Source: DASUFZ01 sp035541475 (GTDB lineage: Bacteria > Myxococcota_A > UBA9160 > SMWR01). From it: a DNA stretch of 43,000 nucleotides. Every line of letters begins with the position of its first letter. Positions within the stretch are counted from its first letter, which is position 1. Shown here piece after piece: positions 23,216-30,517 of the stretch. A model generated the notes under the pieces. That model had not been told where the DNA came from and did not search any database. It saw only the letters and a program-made list of their open reading frames with translations. The translations under genes and the position numbers were made by a program. The stretch is taken from positions 1-43,000 of the forward strand of contig DATKND010000080.1 of the NCBI GenBank assembly GCA_035541475.1. The letters are read 5' to 3'.

Positions 23216-24160
23216 ATGGGCGAGAGGCAAAGGCGCCGGCGTGCGGCGTTCGCAGCGCTCGCGCTCGCCGTCGCGGGCTGCGCGACGCCTGCGCCCAGGC
23301 CGCACGCGCCGCCCGAGCGCGAGCCCGGCGCGACGCCGACGCTCTGGAGCGCGCAGCCACCACACGCGCCCCACCCGCTGCTGTATCTGCTCGGCTCCGT
23401 CCACGTAGGCGATCCGCGCATGCGCGAGCTCGGCGGTGCGGTCGAGCGCGCGTGGAAGAGCGCCGACGAGCTCGTCGTCGAGGCCGACGTCACGAAAGTG
23501 GATCTCACCGAGGTTCAGCTGATGATGCAGCGCTTCGGCGGCATCGCGGCGCCGGAGCGCCTGCAGGACCGGATCCAGCCGGAGACCTGGCAGCTCCTGC
23601 AGACATACCTCGCGCAGCACAATCTGCCGCCCGACACCTTCGACTCGGTCGCGCCGTGGCTCGTCGCGACGAGCGTCGCCGTGCTCCAGTACCGCGAGCT
23701 CGGTTTCCACGAGGAGCTCGGCGTCGATCGCATGTTCACCGAGCGCGCGGCGAAGGAGCACGTGCCGATCGTCGAGCTCGAGACGCCCGAGGAGCAGTTC
23801 GCGCTCTTCGCGAATCTCTCGCGCGAGCTCCAGGACCTGATGCTGCGCGACACTCTGCTGCGCGCGCGCGAGTCGCCCGACGAGGCCAGCCAGCTGATGG
23901 AGGCGTGGGCGCGCGGCGACGACGCCGCGCTCGAGGAGATCGCGCTGGCTCCGCTCGAGCGCGCGCCGGAGTTCCAGCCGTTCTACGACCGCGTGCTCTT
24001 CGAGCGCAACGAGCGCATGGCCGAGCGGCTGGCGGAGCTCTCGCTCGACGGCCGCGTGCGTCTCGTGGTGATCGGAGCGGGCCACATGCTCGGCCCGCGC
24101 GGCATCCCGGCTCTGCTCGGCGCGCGCGACTTCGAGATCCGGAAGACCACGTCGAAGTGA
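23216..24160 (+). CDS. TraB/GumN (EreA/ChaN-fold) family lipoprotein
   Basis: A 314-residue protein with an arginine-rich start, hydrophobic segment and lipobox LAVAGCATP (Cys about residue 22), so it is probably a lipoprotein. The body is a TraB/GumN domain: YLLGSVHVGDPRMREL (GSxHxG motif), DELVVEADVTKVD (ExD), ELETPEEQFALFANL, ERNERMAERLAEL and VVIGAGHMLGPRGIPALL (GxxH motif). These two histidine and acidic motifs define the TraB/GumN family, some members of which are metal-dependent proteases; the substrate is unknown. The start ATG at 23216 has AAGGA upstream. The stop overlaps a possible GTG start of the next hydrolase gene, so the two are likely one operon. Confidence 0.85.
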   Translation: MGERQRRRRAAFAALALAVAGCATPAPRPHAPPEREPGATPTLWSAQPPHAPHPLLYLLGSVHVGDPRMRELGGAVERAWKSADELVVEADVTKVDLTEVQLMMQRFGGIAAPERLQDRIQPETWQLLQTYLAQHNLPPDTFDSVAPWLVATSVAVLQYRELGFHEELGVDRMFTERAAKEHVPIVELETPEEQFALFANLSRELQDLMLRDTLLRARESPDEASQLMEAWARGDDAALEEIALAPLERAPEFQPFYDRVLFERNERMAERLAELSLDGRVRLVVIGAGHMLGPRGIPALLGARDFEIRKTTSK

Positions 24161-24162
24161 GC

Positions 24163-24873
24163 ATGCACACGGAAGAGCTGGAGCCGGGCTTCCTGGCGCG
24201 GCCGGATCCGGGGCGACACCCGGGCGTCGTCATGGTGCACGACGTCTGGGGCGTCACGGATCACACGCGCGACATGGCGCGCCGGCTCGCCGGCGAGGGC
24301 TACTGCGTGCTGGCGGTGAACCTCTACCGCCGCGAGCGCGACGTCCGCATCGAGAATCCGGGCGCCTGGATGCGCGCGCTCGACGACCCGCGCATCCTCG
24401 CCGACCTCCAGTCCGCCGTGGACCTCCTGCGCGCGCGGCCGGACGTGGGCCCGTCGGTCGGCATCACCGGCTTCTGCATGGGTGGCATGTACACGCTGAT
24501 GGCCGCGTGCCAGGTGAGAGGCCTCGCCGCCGCGGCGCCCTTCTACGGGCTGCTCTCGCACTCGCGCGGACTGCTCCACGATCCGAAGGGTCTCGATCCC
24601 GCGCGCAAGCCCCGCGAGCCGCTCGCGATGGCGCACGCGCTCCGCTGCCCGCTGCTGGCCTTCTTTGGCGCCGACGACGAGTTCATCCCCGTCGTCGAGG
24701 TGCGGCAGCTCGAGCGCGAGCTCGCGCGGAGCGGCCAGCCCTTCGAGGTCGTCGTCTACCCCGGCGCGGGCCACGCCTTCATGAACGACACGCGCCCGGC
24801 TGCCTTCCGACCCGAGAGCGCGCGCGACGCCTGGGGCCGGCTGCTGCGCTTCTTCGGCGAGCGCCTGCGCTAG
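24163..24873 (+). CDS. Dienelactone hydrolase family protein
   Basis: A 236-residue alpha/beta hydrolase: GVVMVHDVWGVTDHTRDMARRL (oxyanion strand and helix), GITGFCMGGMYTLM (nucleophile elbow, Cys at about residue 105), FFGADDEFIPV (acid Asp, about 170) and YPGAGHAFMND (His, about 204). The Cys-Asp-His triad is that of carboxymethylenebutenolidase-like dienelactone hydrolases, which open lactones in halo- or hydroxy-aromatic degradation; many genomic relatives have other, unknown esters as substrate. An alternative start GTG at 24157 overlaps the TraB stop (GTGA) and adds two residues. The stop TAG shares CTAG with the stop of the converging PAS gene. Confidence 0.87.
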   Translation: MHTEELEPGFLARPDPGRHPGVVMVHDVWGVTDHTRDMARRLAGEGYCVLAVNLYRRERDVRIENPGAWMRALDDPRILADLQSAVDLLRARPDVGPSVGITGFCMGGMYTLMAACQVRGLAAAAPFYGLLSHSRGLLHDPKGLDPARKPREPLAMAHALRCPLLAFFGADDEFIPVVEVRQLERELARSGQPFEVVVYPGAGHAFMNDTRPAAFRPESARDAWGRLLRFFGERLR

Positions 24874-25580
24874 CAGGGTCTCGCGACGACGAGCGCCAGG
24901 GTGCGCTCGCGCGTCGCGAAGCGGGTCACGCTGCAATCGACCGGCAGCTCGCGGCCGGAGGCATCGCGCACGCGGGTGGCGAAGCGGCGCGGCTCGGTGC
25001 CCTCGGTGACCGCGTCGAGCTCGACCCACCAGCCGTCGCGCGCGCCGTCGGGCACGAAGGAGAGGGCGTCCACGCCGAGCAGCGCGTCGCGCGCGACGCC
25101 GAGCAGCGAGCCGGCGGCGGGGTTCGCGTCCACGATGCGGCCGTCCTCGGTGTCGAGCGCGAGAAAGGCATCGGCCACGCGGTCGATCGCCGCCATCACG
25201 GCGCGCCGGACGCGCGGGGCGCCGCGCGCGCGGCGCCCGGGGGTGGTCTGGCGCAGCGCGCCCTGGAACTGCTCGAGCAGCGGAGCGAGCGCCTCGCGCA
25301 GCCGCACGCTCTCCGGATCGGCGAGCTGCGCGGCCGCCGCGACCCATGCATCGAGCAGCGCGCTCGCGCGCCGCTCGCTTCCGCGCAGGCCGTCGAGCGA
25401 AGGCGGATCCGCGCTGCCGCGCATCAACGCGGCCGCGGCGAAGGAGCGGAAGCGTCGCAGGACCTCCGCCTCGGCCGAGGCCGCGCTCGGGGTCGCGGGA
25501 CCGAGGCGCTGCGCCAGCGTCGTCTCGATGGCGGCGCGACGGGCGATCAGGAAGGCGGCGAGATCCGGCGCTCCCGACAC
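24870..25580 (-). CDS. PAS-domain sensory protein without recognised output domain
   Basis: A 236-residue protein. The N-terminal two thirds are helical and alanine-rich with no known domain. The C-terminal part, from AIDRVADAFLALDTEDGRIVDANPAAGSLLG through DASGRELPVDCSVTRF, is a PAS domain: a strand with DTEDGRI, the helix ANPAAGSLLGV and the final sheet. It ends just after the PAS domain, so it has no kinase, cyclase or HTH output. The open frame extends to an ATG at 25658 that lies on the start codon of the divergent PilZ gene; GTG at 25580 is preferred because TAGATT stands exactly 7 bases before it. Being divergent from a PilZ/pseudo-receiver gene, it may feed the same signal route; this is inference. 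Confidence 0.65.
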   Translation of the reverse strand: MSGAPDLAAFLIARRAAIETTLAQRLGPATPSAASAEAEVLRRFRSFAAAALMRGSADPPSLDGLRGSERRASALLDAWVAAAAQLADPESVRLREALAPLLEQFQGALRQTTPGRRARGAPRVRRAVMAAIDRVADAFLALDTEDGRIVDANPAAGSLLGVARDALLGVDALSFVPDGARDGWWVELDAVTEGTEPRRFATRVRDASGRELPVDCSVTRFATRERTLALVVARPC

Positions 25581-25587
25581 GCAGCCA

Positions 25588-25593
25588 AATCTA
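25588..25593 (-). promoter_or_regulatory. Candidate -10 element for the PAS gene (leaderless)
   Basis: Minus-strand TAGATT lies 7 bases before the GTG at 25580, and no Shine-Dalgarno sequence is present. It supports the chosen start of the PAS gene. No clear -35 is seen in the GC-rich flank. Confidence 0.35.
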
Positions 25594-25656
25594 CCGGCTG
25601 CGCCGCCGCGCGGCGATGCTCTCAATCGAGCCGCGCGCTCTGCCGATGTGGGCTGC

Positions 25657-26295
25657 ATGGAAGGGCGTCCCCACCATCTGATCGTCAGTCACGCGGCTCC
25701 CGACGCCTATGCGCCGATGACGCGCGCGATCCTCGCGAAGCTCGGCTACGCGATCCTGCTGCCGGAGGAGTACGAGTCGCTCGGCGCGGCGCGCGGCGAC
25801 CGCACGCCGATCCTGCGGATCGTGGACGAGCGACAGCTCGCGGAGGTGCCGGAGGATCCGGTCGCGCTGCCGCTGATCGTGCTCACCGGCCGTCACGGCG
25901 TGACCGGGGCGGACTCGCGCATCGTGGGGGCGGTGCGGCGACCCGCCGGCATGCACGAGCTCTTCCGGCTGATCCAGCAGGTGACCGAGGAGACGCCGCG
26001 CTCGACGCCGCGCGTGCCGACGCATCTGCACGCGCGCTGTCGCCGCGACGGTCGCGAGTGGGGCTGCAGCGTGCTCTCGCTCTCCGAGAACGGCTGCCTG
26101 GTGCGCTCGCCCGAGCCGCTGATGCTCGGCACGCGCGTCGAGCTCTCCTTCTCGCTGCCGCGCACGGGCGCGCTCTCGCTCGAGGCCGAGACCGCCTATC
26201 AGCTCGTGCCCGACGTCGGCATGATCTTCCACGCGATCCCCGCGCGTCAGCGCGAGGCGATCGCGGGCTTCGTCACCGCCACCTTGGCCGCGTAG
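25657..26295 (+). CDS. Pseudo-receiver plus PilZ domain protein
   Basis: A 212-residue protein. Residues about 1-110 (HHLIVSHAAPDAYAPMTRAILAKLGY, ILRIVDERQL, LPLIVLTGRHGV, VGAVRRPAGMHELFRLIQQV) have the strand/helix rhythm of a response-regulator receiver, with RRP near the usual KP position, but the acidic pocket and phosphoacceptor Asp are not evident. Residues about 118-212 form a PilZ domain (CRRDGREWGCSVLSLSENGCLV, GTRVELSFSLP, GMIFHAIPARQREAI). The PilZ signature D/NxSxxG appears as SLSENG, so c-di-GMP binding could be weakened. The most likely role is a signalling adaptor. The start ATG at 25657 has no strong ribosome site. The gene ends in a hairpin-forming stretch. Confidence 0.7.
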   Translation: MEGRPHHLIVSHAAPDAYAPMTRAILAKLGYAILLPEEYESLGAARGDRTPILRIVDERQLAEVPEDPVALPLIVLTGRHGVTGADSRIVGAVRRPAGMHELFRLIQQVTEETPRSTPRVPTHLHARCRRDGREWGCSVLSLSENGCLVRSPEPLMLGTRVELSFSLPRTGALSLEAETAYQLVPDVGMIFHAIPARQREAIAGFVTATLAA

Positions 26296-26334
26296 CGCGC
26301 CGAAGGCGCGCGGGTCGCCGCAAGCGGCGGCGAC
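26295..26334 (+). terminator. Two adjacent GC hairpins after the PilZ gene
   Basis: GCGCGCC-gaa-GGCGCGC (26295-26311) begins on the last base of the stop codon, and GTCGCCGC-n5-GCGGCGAC (26314-26334) follows directly. Neither is followed by a T run, so they are possible transcription-end or mRNA-stabilising structures, not classic Rho-independent terminators. Confidence 0.45.
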
Positions 26335-26361
26335 GGACCGCTGGTCCAACCCCCCGACGCC

Positions 26362-26394
26362 GCCGCGCGCAGCGAGGCATAGCCGAGCGGAGTT
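26362..26394. repeat. Dispersed repeat family 1, short copy C
   Basis: GCCGCGCGCAGCGAG at 26362-26376 is identical to the block at 34557-34571 inside the crotonase gene, and GCGCAGCGAGGC-ata-GCCGAGCG matches the core of the full copies at 19528 and 33537 with two changes, both in the 3-nt loop. GCAAGCGGCGG at 26320-26330, just upstream, is also shared with the crotonase copy. The element ends in AGTTAAGAT, which supplies the candidate -10 of the downstream dehydrogenase. Confidence 0.55.
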
Positions 26395-26399
26395 AAGAT
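26394..26399 (+). promoter_or_regulatory. Candidate -10 element for the acyl-CoA dehydrogenase (leaderless)
   Basis: TAAGAT lies exactly 7 bases before the ATG at 26407, with no Shine-Dalgarno sequence between. It overlaps the end of repeat copy C, which may have brought the promoter. Confidence 0.4.
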
Positions 26400-26406
26400 C
26401 GGGCCC

Positions 26407-27600
26407 ATGGCCGACGCGGGCTGGCGTAGCTTCGATCTCTTCGCCCCGACGCCCGAGCACGCGCTCCTCGCCGACACGCTCGCCAGCTTCGTCGCGCGCG
26501 AGGTCGAGCCGCAGGCCGCCCTGCACGACCGCGAGGAGCGCTTCAACCTCGCGCTGTTCCGGCGCGCGGGCGAACTCGGGCTGCTCGGCGTGACCTTGCC
26601 CGAGGACTTCGGCGGCGCCGGCCTCGACGCGGTCGCGGCGGTGATGGTGTGCGAGTCGCTCGCGAGCTCCGACCCGGGCTTTGCCCTCGCGGTGCTCGCC
26701 CACGCGATCCTCTTCGCGCAGAACCTCTCCGTGAACGCCAGCGAGACGCTCTGCAAGCGCGTGCTGCCGAAGGCCGCCTCCGGCGAATGGGTCTGCGGCA
26801 TGTGCATGACCGAGCCGGCGGTCGGCACCGACGTCCTCTCGATGCGGACGCGCGCGCAGCGCGACGGCGACGCCTACGTGCTCGACGGCGTGAAGACCTT
26901 CATCACCAACGGCGGCGTGGACGAGCAGACCCTCGGCGACGCCTTCGTGGTGTACGCGGCGACCGGGCCGCGCAGCCTGTCCGCCTTCCTGGTCGAGAAG
27001 GGGATGCCGGGCTTCCGGCTCGGCCAGAAATGGTCCGACAAGCTCGGGATGCGCGCCTCCTTCACGGCCGAGCTCGTCTTCGAGGGCGTGCGCGTGCCGC
27101 TCTCGAATCGCCTGGGGCAGGAGGGCGAGGGCACGCTCGCGATGATGCGCAACCTCGAGATCGAGCGGCTGACCCTGGCCGCCATGTCCTGCGGGATCGC
27201 GCGCCGCTCGGTCGAGCTGATGGTCCGCTACGCGAACGAGCGTCACAGCTTCGGCGTGCCGCTGCGCGAGCACGGGCAGATCCAGCGCTACATCGCCGAG
27301 AGCTTCGCCGAGTACCGCGCGGCGCGGACCTACGTCTACGACACCGCACGGCGTCTCGATCTCCGGGCCACGGGGCAGCGGGTCGACGCCGACGCCGCCA
27401 AGCTCTTCGCCTCGCAGGCCGCCAAGCGCGCCGCCGACGCCGCGATCCAGGTCTTCGGCGGCTACGGGTACATGGGCGAGTACGTGGCCGCGCGGCTCTG
27501 GCGCGACGCGAAGCTGCTCGAGATCGGCGGCGGCACGCTCGAGGCGCACCACAAGAACCTGACGAAGGACCTGTCGCGCGATCCGACGCGCATCAGCTAG
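26407..27600 (+). CDS. Acyl-CoA dehydrogenase, isovaleryl-CoA dehydrogenase-like active site
   Basis: A 397-residue FAD enzyme oxidising an acyl-CoA to the 2-enoyl-CoA and passing electrons to ETF. It has LGVTLPEDFGGAGLDAVAA, WVCGMCMTEPAVGTDVLSMRT (FAD-binding), YVLDGVKTFITNGG, MRASFTAELVFEGVRVP, RHSFGVPLREHGQIQ and IQVFGGYGYMGEYVAARLWRDAKLLEIGGGTLE. Where medium-chain enzymes have their catalytic Glu near the C-terminus, this protein has Gly (EIGGGT). Instead Glu253 in NLEIERLTLAA sits where isovaleryl-CoA dehydrogenase has its base, so a branched or short substrate is likely. The start is ATG at 26407. It stands alone, converging on the pqi operon. The exact substrate is open. Confidence 0.9.
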   Translation: MADAGWRSFDLFAPTPEHALLADTLASFVAREVEPQAALHDREERFNLALFRRAGELGLLGVTLPEDFGGAGLDAVAAVMVCESLASSDPGFALAVLAHAILFAQNLSVNASETLCKRVLPKAASGEWVCGMCMTEPAVGTDVLSMRTRAQRDGDAYVLDGVKTFITNGGVDEQTLGDAFVVYAATGPRSLSAFLVEKGMPGFRLGQKWSDKLGMRASFTAELVFEGVRVPLSNRLGQEGEGTLAMMRNLEIERLTLAAMSCGIARRSVELMVRYANERHSFGVPLREHGQIQRYIAESFAEYRAARTYVYDTARRLDLRATGQRVDADAAKLFASQAAKRAADAAIQVFGGYGYMGEYVAARLWRDAKLLEIGGGTLEAHHKNLTKDLSRDPTRIS

Positions 27601-27677
27601 CGGGTGGCGGAAGAACGCTTGCTAGGTCGCCGGGGGGCGCAGGGGACCTCTGCCTCGCCCCCGGACAGCCCGCTAGC
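27596..27677. terminator. Bidirectional hairpin between converging genes, with a degenerate family 2 repeat in the loop
   Basis: GCTAGCGGG (27596-27604) and CCCGCTAGC (27669-27677) form a perfect 9-bp stem; each arm contains the stop codon of one converging gene. Inside is a second imperfect palindrome around GGGGGCGCAGG...CTGCCTCGCCCCC (about 27632-27661), whose 13-base right arm is identical to that of the family 2 repeat at 37144-37210, but the conserved loop is missing. No T run follows. Confidence 0.5.
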
Positions 27678-28296
27678 GATCCGCCTGCGCGGTCGCGGTC
27701 AGCGACGCGATGCGATCGGCGATCTTGCGCGAGAGCGAGCCGAAGGCCGCGCTGTCGGCAGCGACCAACGCGTCGTAGCCGGCGGACCCGATCGGCTGCT
27801 CGATGCGCGACTCCTCCACCGCGACCGCGCGCCCGTCATCCATCGCGGCGACGGTCCAGCGCACGAGCAGCACCACCTTCTGGCCGGGCGTGGCCTGGAT
27901 GTCGCGCACGTCGAGGAGCACGCGATAGCGGGCGTCGAAGCGCGGCTCGGTCGGGTACACGGCGACGCGAGCGGTGCCGAGCAGGCGCCCGAGGTCGTCG
28001 GCGACCACGCGCAGGATGTCGGTCCGGAGCGACCCGCCCCAGCGGTGCGCGTCGAGGACGATCAGCCGGTTCGACTCGTCCTGCGTGACGAGCTCCGGGC
28101 GATCGAGGTAGCGGGGCAGATCGACCGGTCCGACCGCGAGGCCGAGATCCGGGTGCGCGGCCAGCGGCTCCCCCGCGGCCTCGCCTGAGCTCGAGCGCAG
28201 GGTGTAGTAGTGCGGCGGCACGGCGGCGCCGATGCAGCCGGCGAGCCAGAGGGCCGCCAGACACGCGAGCGCGCGCGAAGCGCGGAGTGTCGTCAC
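27673..28296 (-). CDS. pqiC: PqiC-like ABC-type transport auxiliary lipoprotein
   Basis: A 207-residue lipoprotein: CLAALWLAGCIGAAVPPHYYTL has a lipobox LAGC (Cys21) followed by the YYTL strand typical of PqiC/DUF330. Later VGPVDLPRYLDRPELVTQ, NRLIVLDAHRWGGSLRTDILRVVADDLGRLLG and AVAVEESRIEQPIG also match the family. In E. coli PqiC is an outer-membrane lipoprotein that docks the PqiB needle spanning the periplasm. The start is GTG at 28296, overlapping the pqiB stop as GTGA, so it is the last gene of the cti-pqi operon. Confidence 0.9.
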   Translation of the reverse strand: MTTLRASRALACLAALWLAGCIGAAVPPHYYTLRSSSGEAAGEPLAAHPDLGLAVGPVDLPRYLDRPELVTQDESNRLIVLDAHRWGGSLRTDILRVVADDLGRLLGTARVAVYPTEPRFDARYRVLLDVRDIQATPGQKVVLLVRWTVAAMDDGRAVAVEESRIEQPIGSAGYDALVAADSAAFGSLSRKIADRIASLTATAQADR

Positions 28297-29879
28297 GGGT
28301 GCCCCTTTTTACCGAAGATCACGGAGTTCGGCTGCGTCTGGATCTGATCGGCGGCGAGGCCGAGCGCGCGCGCTGCGTCCGAGAGCTCGAGCAGCGCGCG
28401 ACGCATCTCGGAGTTGACGTTCGAATCCGGACTGATCAGCGTGTTCGCCGAGGCGAGCGTCTTCTGGGCCTGCGCCAGGGTGGAGGCGAGCGCGGGCCCA
28501 ACGTCCTCGGAGCGGGCGAGCGTCACCTTCAGCGACTCGAGCGACTCGTGCAGCTCCTTGCCGATCTGCTCGACGGGCAGGTTGCCGAGTCGCTCGACCA
28601 GCCGCGTCAGGTTGCCCGTGATCTCCTCGATCGGCGTCGGGATCGTCGGCATCTCGGGTACCGGGCCGGTCCACACGACCTGCGCCGGCTTTGCGTCCTT
28701 GTAGATGTCCATCGCGACGATCAGCTGGCCGGTCAGCAGGTTTCCGGTCCGGAGCTGCGCACGCAGGCCCGACGCGACGACGCGATCGACGATCTCGCGC
28801 CGCAGCTTCTCATCCGGCAGGACATTCATGAAGCGCTCGGGCTCGATCTCGATCAGCACCGGGATGCGGAAGTGGGCCGTCTCCTGGTCGAACTCGAGTC
28901 GCAGGTCGGTCACGCGTCCGACCTCGATGCCGCGAAACTCGACCGGTGCGCCGATCTTGAGCCCGCGCACGGACTGATCGAAGCGCAGCATCCAGGTCAC
29001 CGACCGCGTGTAGTGTCGCTGCTCCGCGGCCTCGCGATTCGCGTAGAGCGGGAAGAGCGTCTCCGCGGAGGCGGGCTCCTGGGTGCTGTCCGGCGGCTCG
29101 TCGAAGGCGATGCCGCCGATCAGGATCGAGACCAGCGACTGCGTGTCGATCTTCACGCCGTCGGCGCTGACCGACACGTCGATGCCGCTCGCGTTCCAGA
29201 AGCGGGTCTCCGGGTGGACCCGGCGGTCGTAGGGCTCGCGCACGAAGACGCGGGTGGTCACGAAGTCGTCCTCCGGGTCGAGCTCGGACGACACCACCTG
29301 GCCGACCTGGATCCGCTGGTACAGCACCGGCGAGCCGACGTCGACCGCGCCGCTCGATCGCGAGCGCAGCACGAAGAAGCGCCCCGGCTCCTGCATGCTG
29401 ACGATCGGCTGCTCTTCGAGGCCCTCGAAGTCGCGCTGCGTCCGCCCTTCGCGCACGGGGTCCATCCCGATGTAGGCCCCCGAGAAGAGCGTGCCGAGTC
29501 CCGAGACCTGGCCACCGCTGACGCGCGGCTTCACGATCCAGAACTGCGTCTTCTCGCGCAGGTAGTCCTCGGCGCCCGCCGCCATGCGCGCCTTGACGAT
29601 CACGCCCGAGAGGTCGGGCGAGAGCACCACCGAATCCACCAGGCCGACCTCGACGTCCTTGTACTTGATGTGCGTCTTGCCGGCCTCGAGGCCCTCGGCG
29701 GTCTTGAACGTGATCGTGATCTCCGGGCCGCGCTCCGAGAAGGCGCGCCAGGCGACGAAGCCGCCGACCACGGCCGCCACGATCGGGATCAGCCACACGA
29801 TCGAGGGTCGGCGCCGCTCCTCGACCACCGCCGACGCGACGTCGTCCTCTTCGACTCGACCGGGCTCTCGCTCGCTCAT
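28293..29879 (-). CDS. pqiB: PqiB-like MCE (MlaD-domain) transport protein
   Basis: A 528-residue protein with one N-terminal transmembrane helix (IVWLIPIVAAVVGGFVAW, about residue 27-44) and three MCE domains, each with the ITFKTAEGLEAGKTHIKYKDV-like or G-S/A-PVxxxGIxVG pattern: about 50-150, SGAVDVGSPVLYQRIQVGQVV about 170-280, and RGLKIGAPVEFRGIEVGRVTDL about 300-400. A long helical C-terminal region (NLTRLVERLGNLPVEQIGKE and after) fits the coiled-coil needle of PqiB, which forms a hexameric tube for phospholipid movement between membranes. ATG at 29879 overlaps the pqiA stop (ATGA). It is the core of the operon with two PqiA halves and PqiC. Confidence 0.93.
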   Translation of the reverse strand: MSEREPGRVEEDDVASAVVEERRRPSIVWLIPIVAAVVGGFVAWRAFSERGPEITITFKTAEGLEAGKTHIKYKDVEVGLVDSVVLSPDLSGVIVKARMAAGAEDYLREKTQFWIVKPRVSGGQVSGLGTLFSGAYIGMDPVREGRTQRDFEGLEEQPIVSMQEPGRFFVLRSRSSGAVDVGSPVLYQRIQVGQVVSSELDPEDDFVTTRVFVREPYDRRVHPETRFWNASGIDVSVSADGVKIDTQSLVSILIGGIAFDEPPDSTQEPASAETLFPLYANREAAEQRHYTRSVTWMLRFDQSVRGLKIGAPVEFRGIEVGRVTDLRLEFDQETAHFRIPVLIEIEPERFMNVLPDEKLRREIVDRVVASGLRAQLRTGNLLTGQLIVAMDIYKDAKPAQVVWTGPVPEMPTIPTPIEEITGNLTRLVERLGNLPVEQIGKELHESLESLKVTLARSEDVGPALASTLAQAQKTLASANTLISPDSNVNSEMRRALLELSDAARALGLAADQIQTQPNSVIFGKKGHP

Positions 29880-30517
29880 GGGGTCCTCGCTTCGCTGCGG
29901 TCCCAGATCAGGCGCGGATCGAAGCTCTCGGCGGCCAGCATGGTGAGGACCACGACGGCCCCGAAGAAGACCGCGCCGAGACCCGCCTCGATGGTGGCCA
30001 GGTTCCCGAGCCGCACGAGCGCGACCAGGATCGTGACCACGTAGATGTCGACCATCGACCAGCGGCCGACCGCCTCGGTGAGGCGATAGAGCCGCGTCCG
30101 CTCGACCGGCCGCCAGCGCGAGCCGCGATGAACCGACACGAGCAGGAAGCTGAGGATCAGGATCTTCGCGACGGGCACGAAGATGCTGGCCGTGAAGATG
30201 ACGATCGCCAGCGGGTAGTCGCCCGACTGGAGGAAGAAGAGAACTCCACTCATGATGGTGTCGGACTCCACCTTGCCGAGCGAGGTGACCGTCATGATCG
30301 GGAGCAGGTTGGCTGGCAGGTAGCAGATCGCGGCCGCGAGCAGGAGCGCCGTGCTGCGTTCCAGGCTCTGTGGCTTGCGCGTGTGCAGCGGGGCGCCGCA
30401 GCGCGCGCAGCGGGTGCCGTGCGCGCCGGCGTGCGGCAGCCGGCAGAGCATCCCGCACTCGTGGCAGCTCGCGCAGGAGGCGGCGAGCGCGGTGCCGGGC
30501 GCGGCGTCTTCGCTCAC
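29876..30517 (-). CDS. pqiA: PqiA-like membrane protein, second half
   Basis: A 213-residue protein beginning with a zinc-ribbon (SCASCHECGMLCRL...TRCARCGAPL), then four hydrophobic helices: ALLLAAAICYLPANLLPIMTV, LAIVIFTASIFVPVAKILILSFLLV, VDIYVVTILVALV and LGAVFFGAVVVLTMLAAESFDPRLIWD. PLAIVIFTASIFVPVAKI and the SFDPRLIWD ending are PqiA signatures. E. coli PqiA contains two such modules in one chain; here each module is its own gene. The start is GTG at 30517, overlapping the first module's stop as GTGA. It probably anchors PqiB in the inner membrane. Confidence 0.9.
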   Translation of the reverse strand: MSEDAAPGTALAASCASCHECGMLCRLPHAGAHGTRCARCGAPLHTRKPQSLERSTALLLAAAICYLPANLLPIMTVTSLGKVESDTIMSGVLFFLQSGDYPLAIVIFTASIFVPVAKILILSFLLVSVHRGSRWRPVERTRLYRLTEAVGRWSMVDIYVVTILVALVRLGNLATIEAGLGAVFFGAVVVLTMLAAESFDPRLIWDRSEARTP

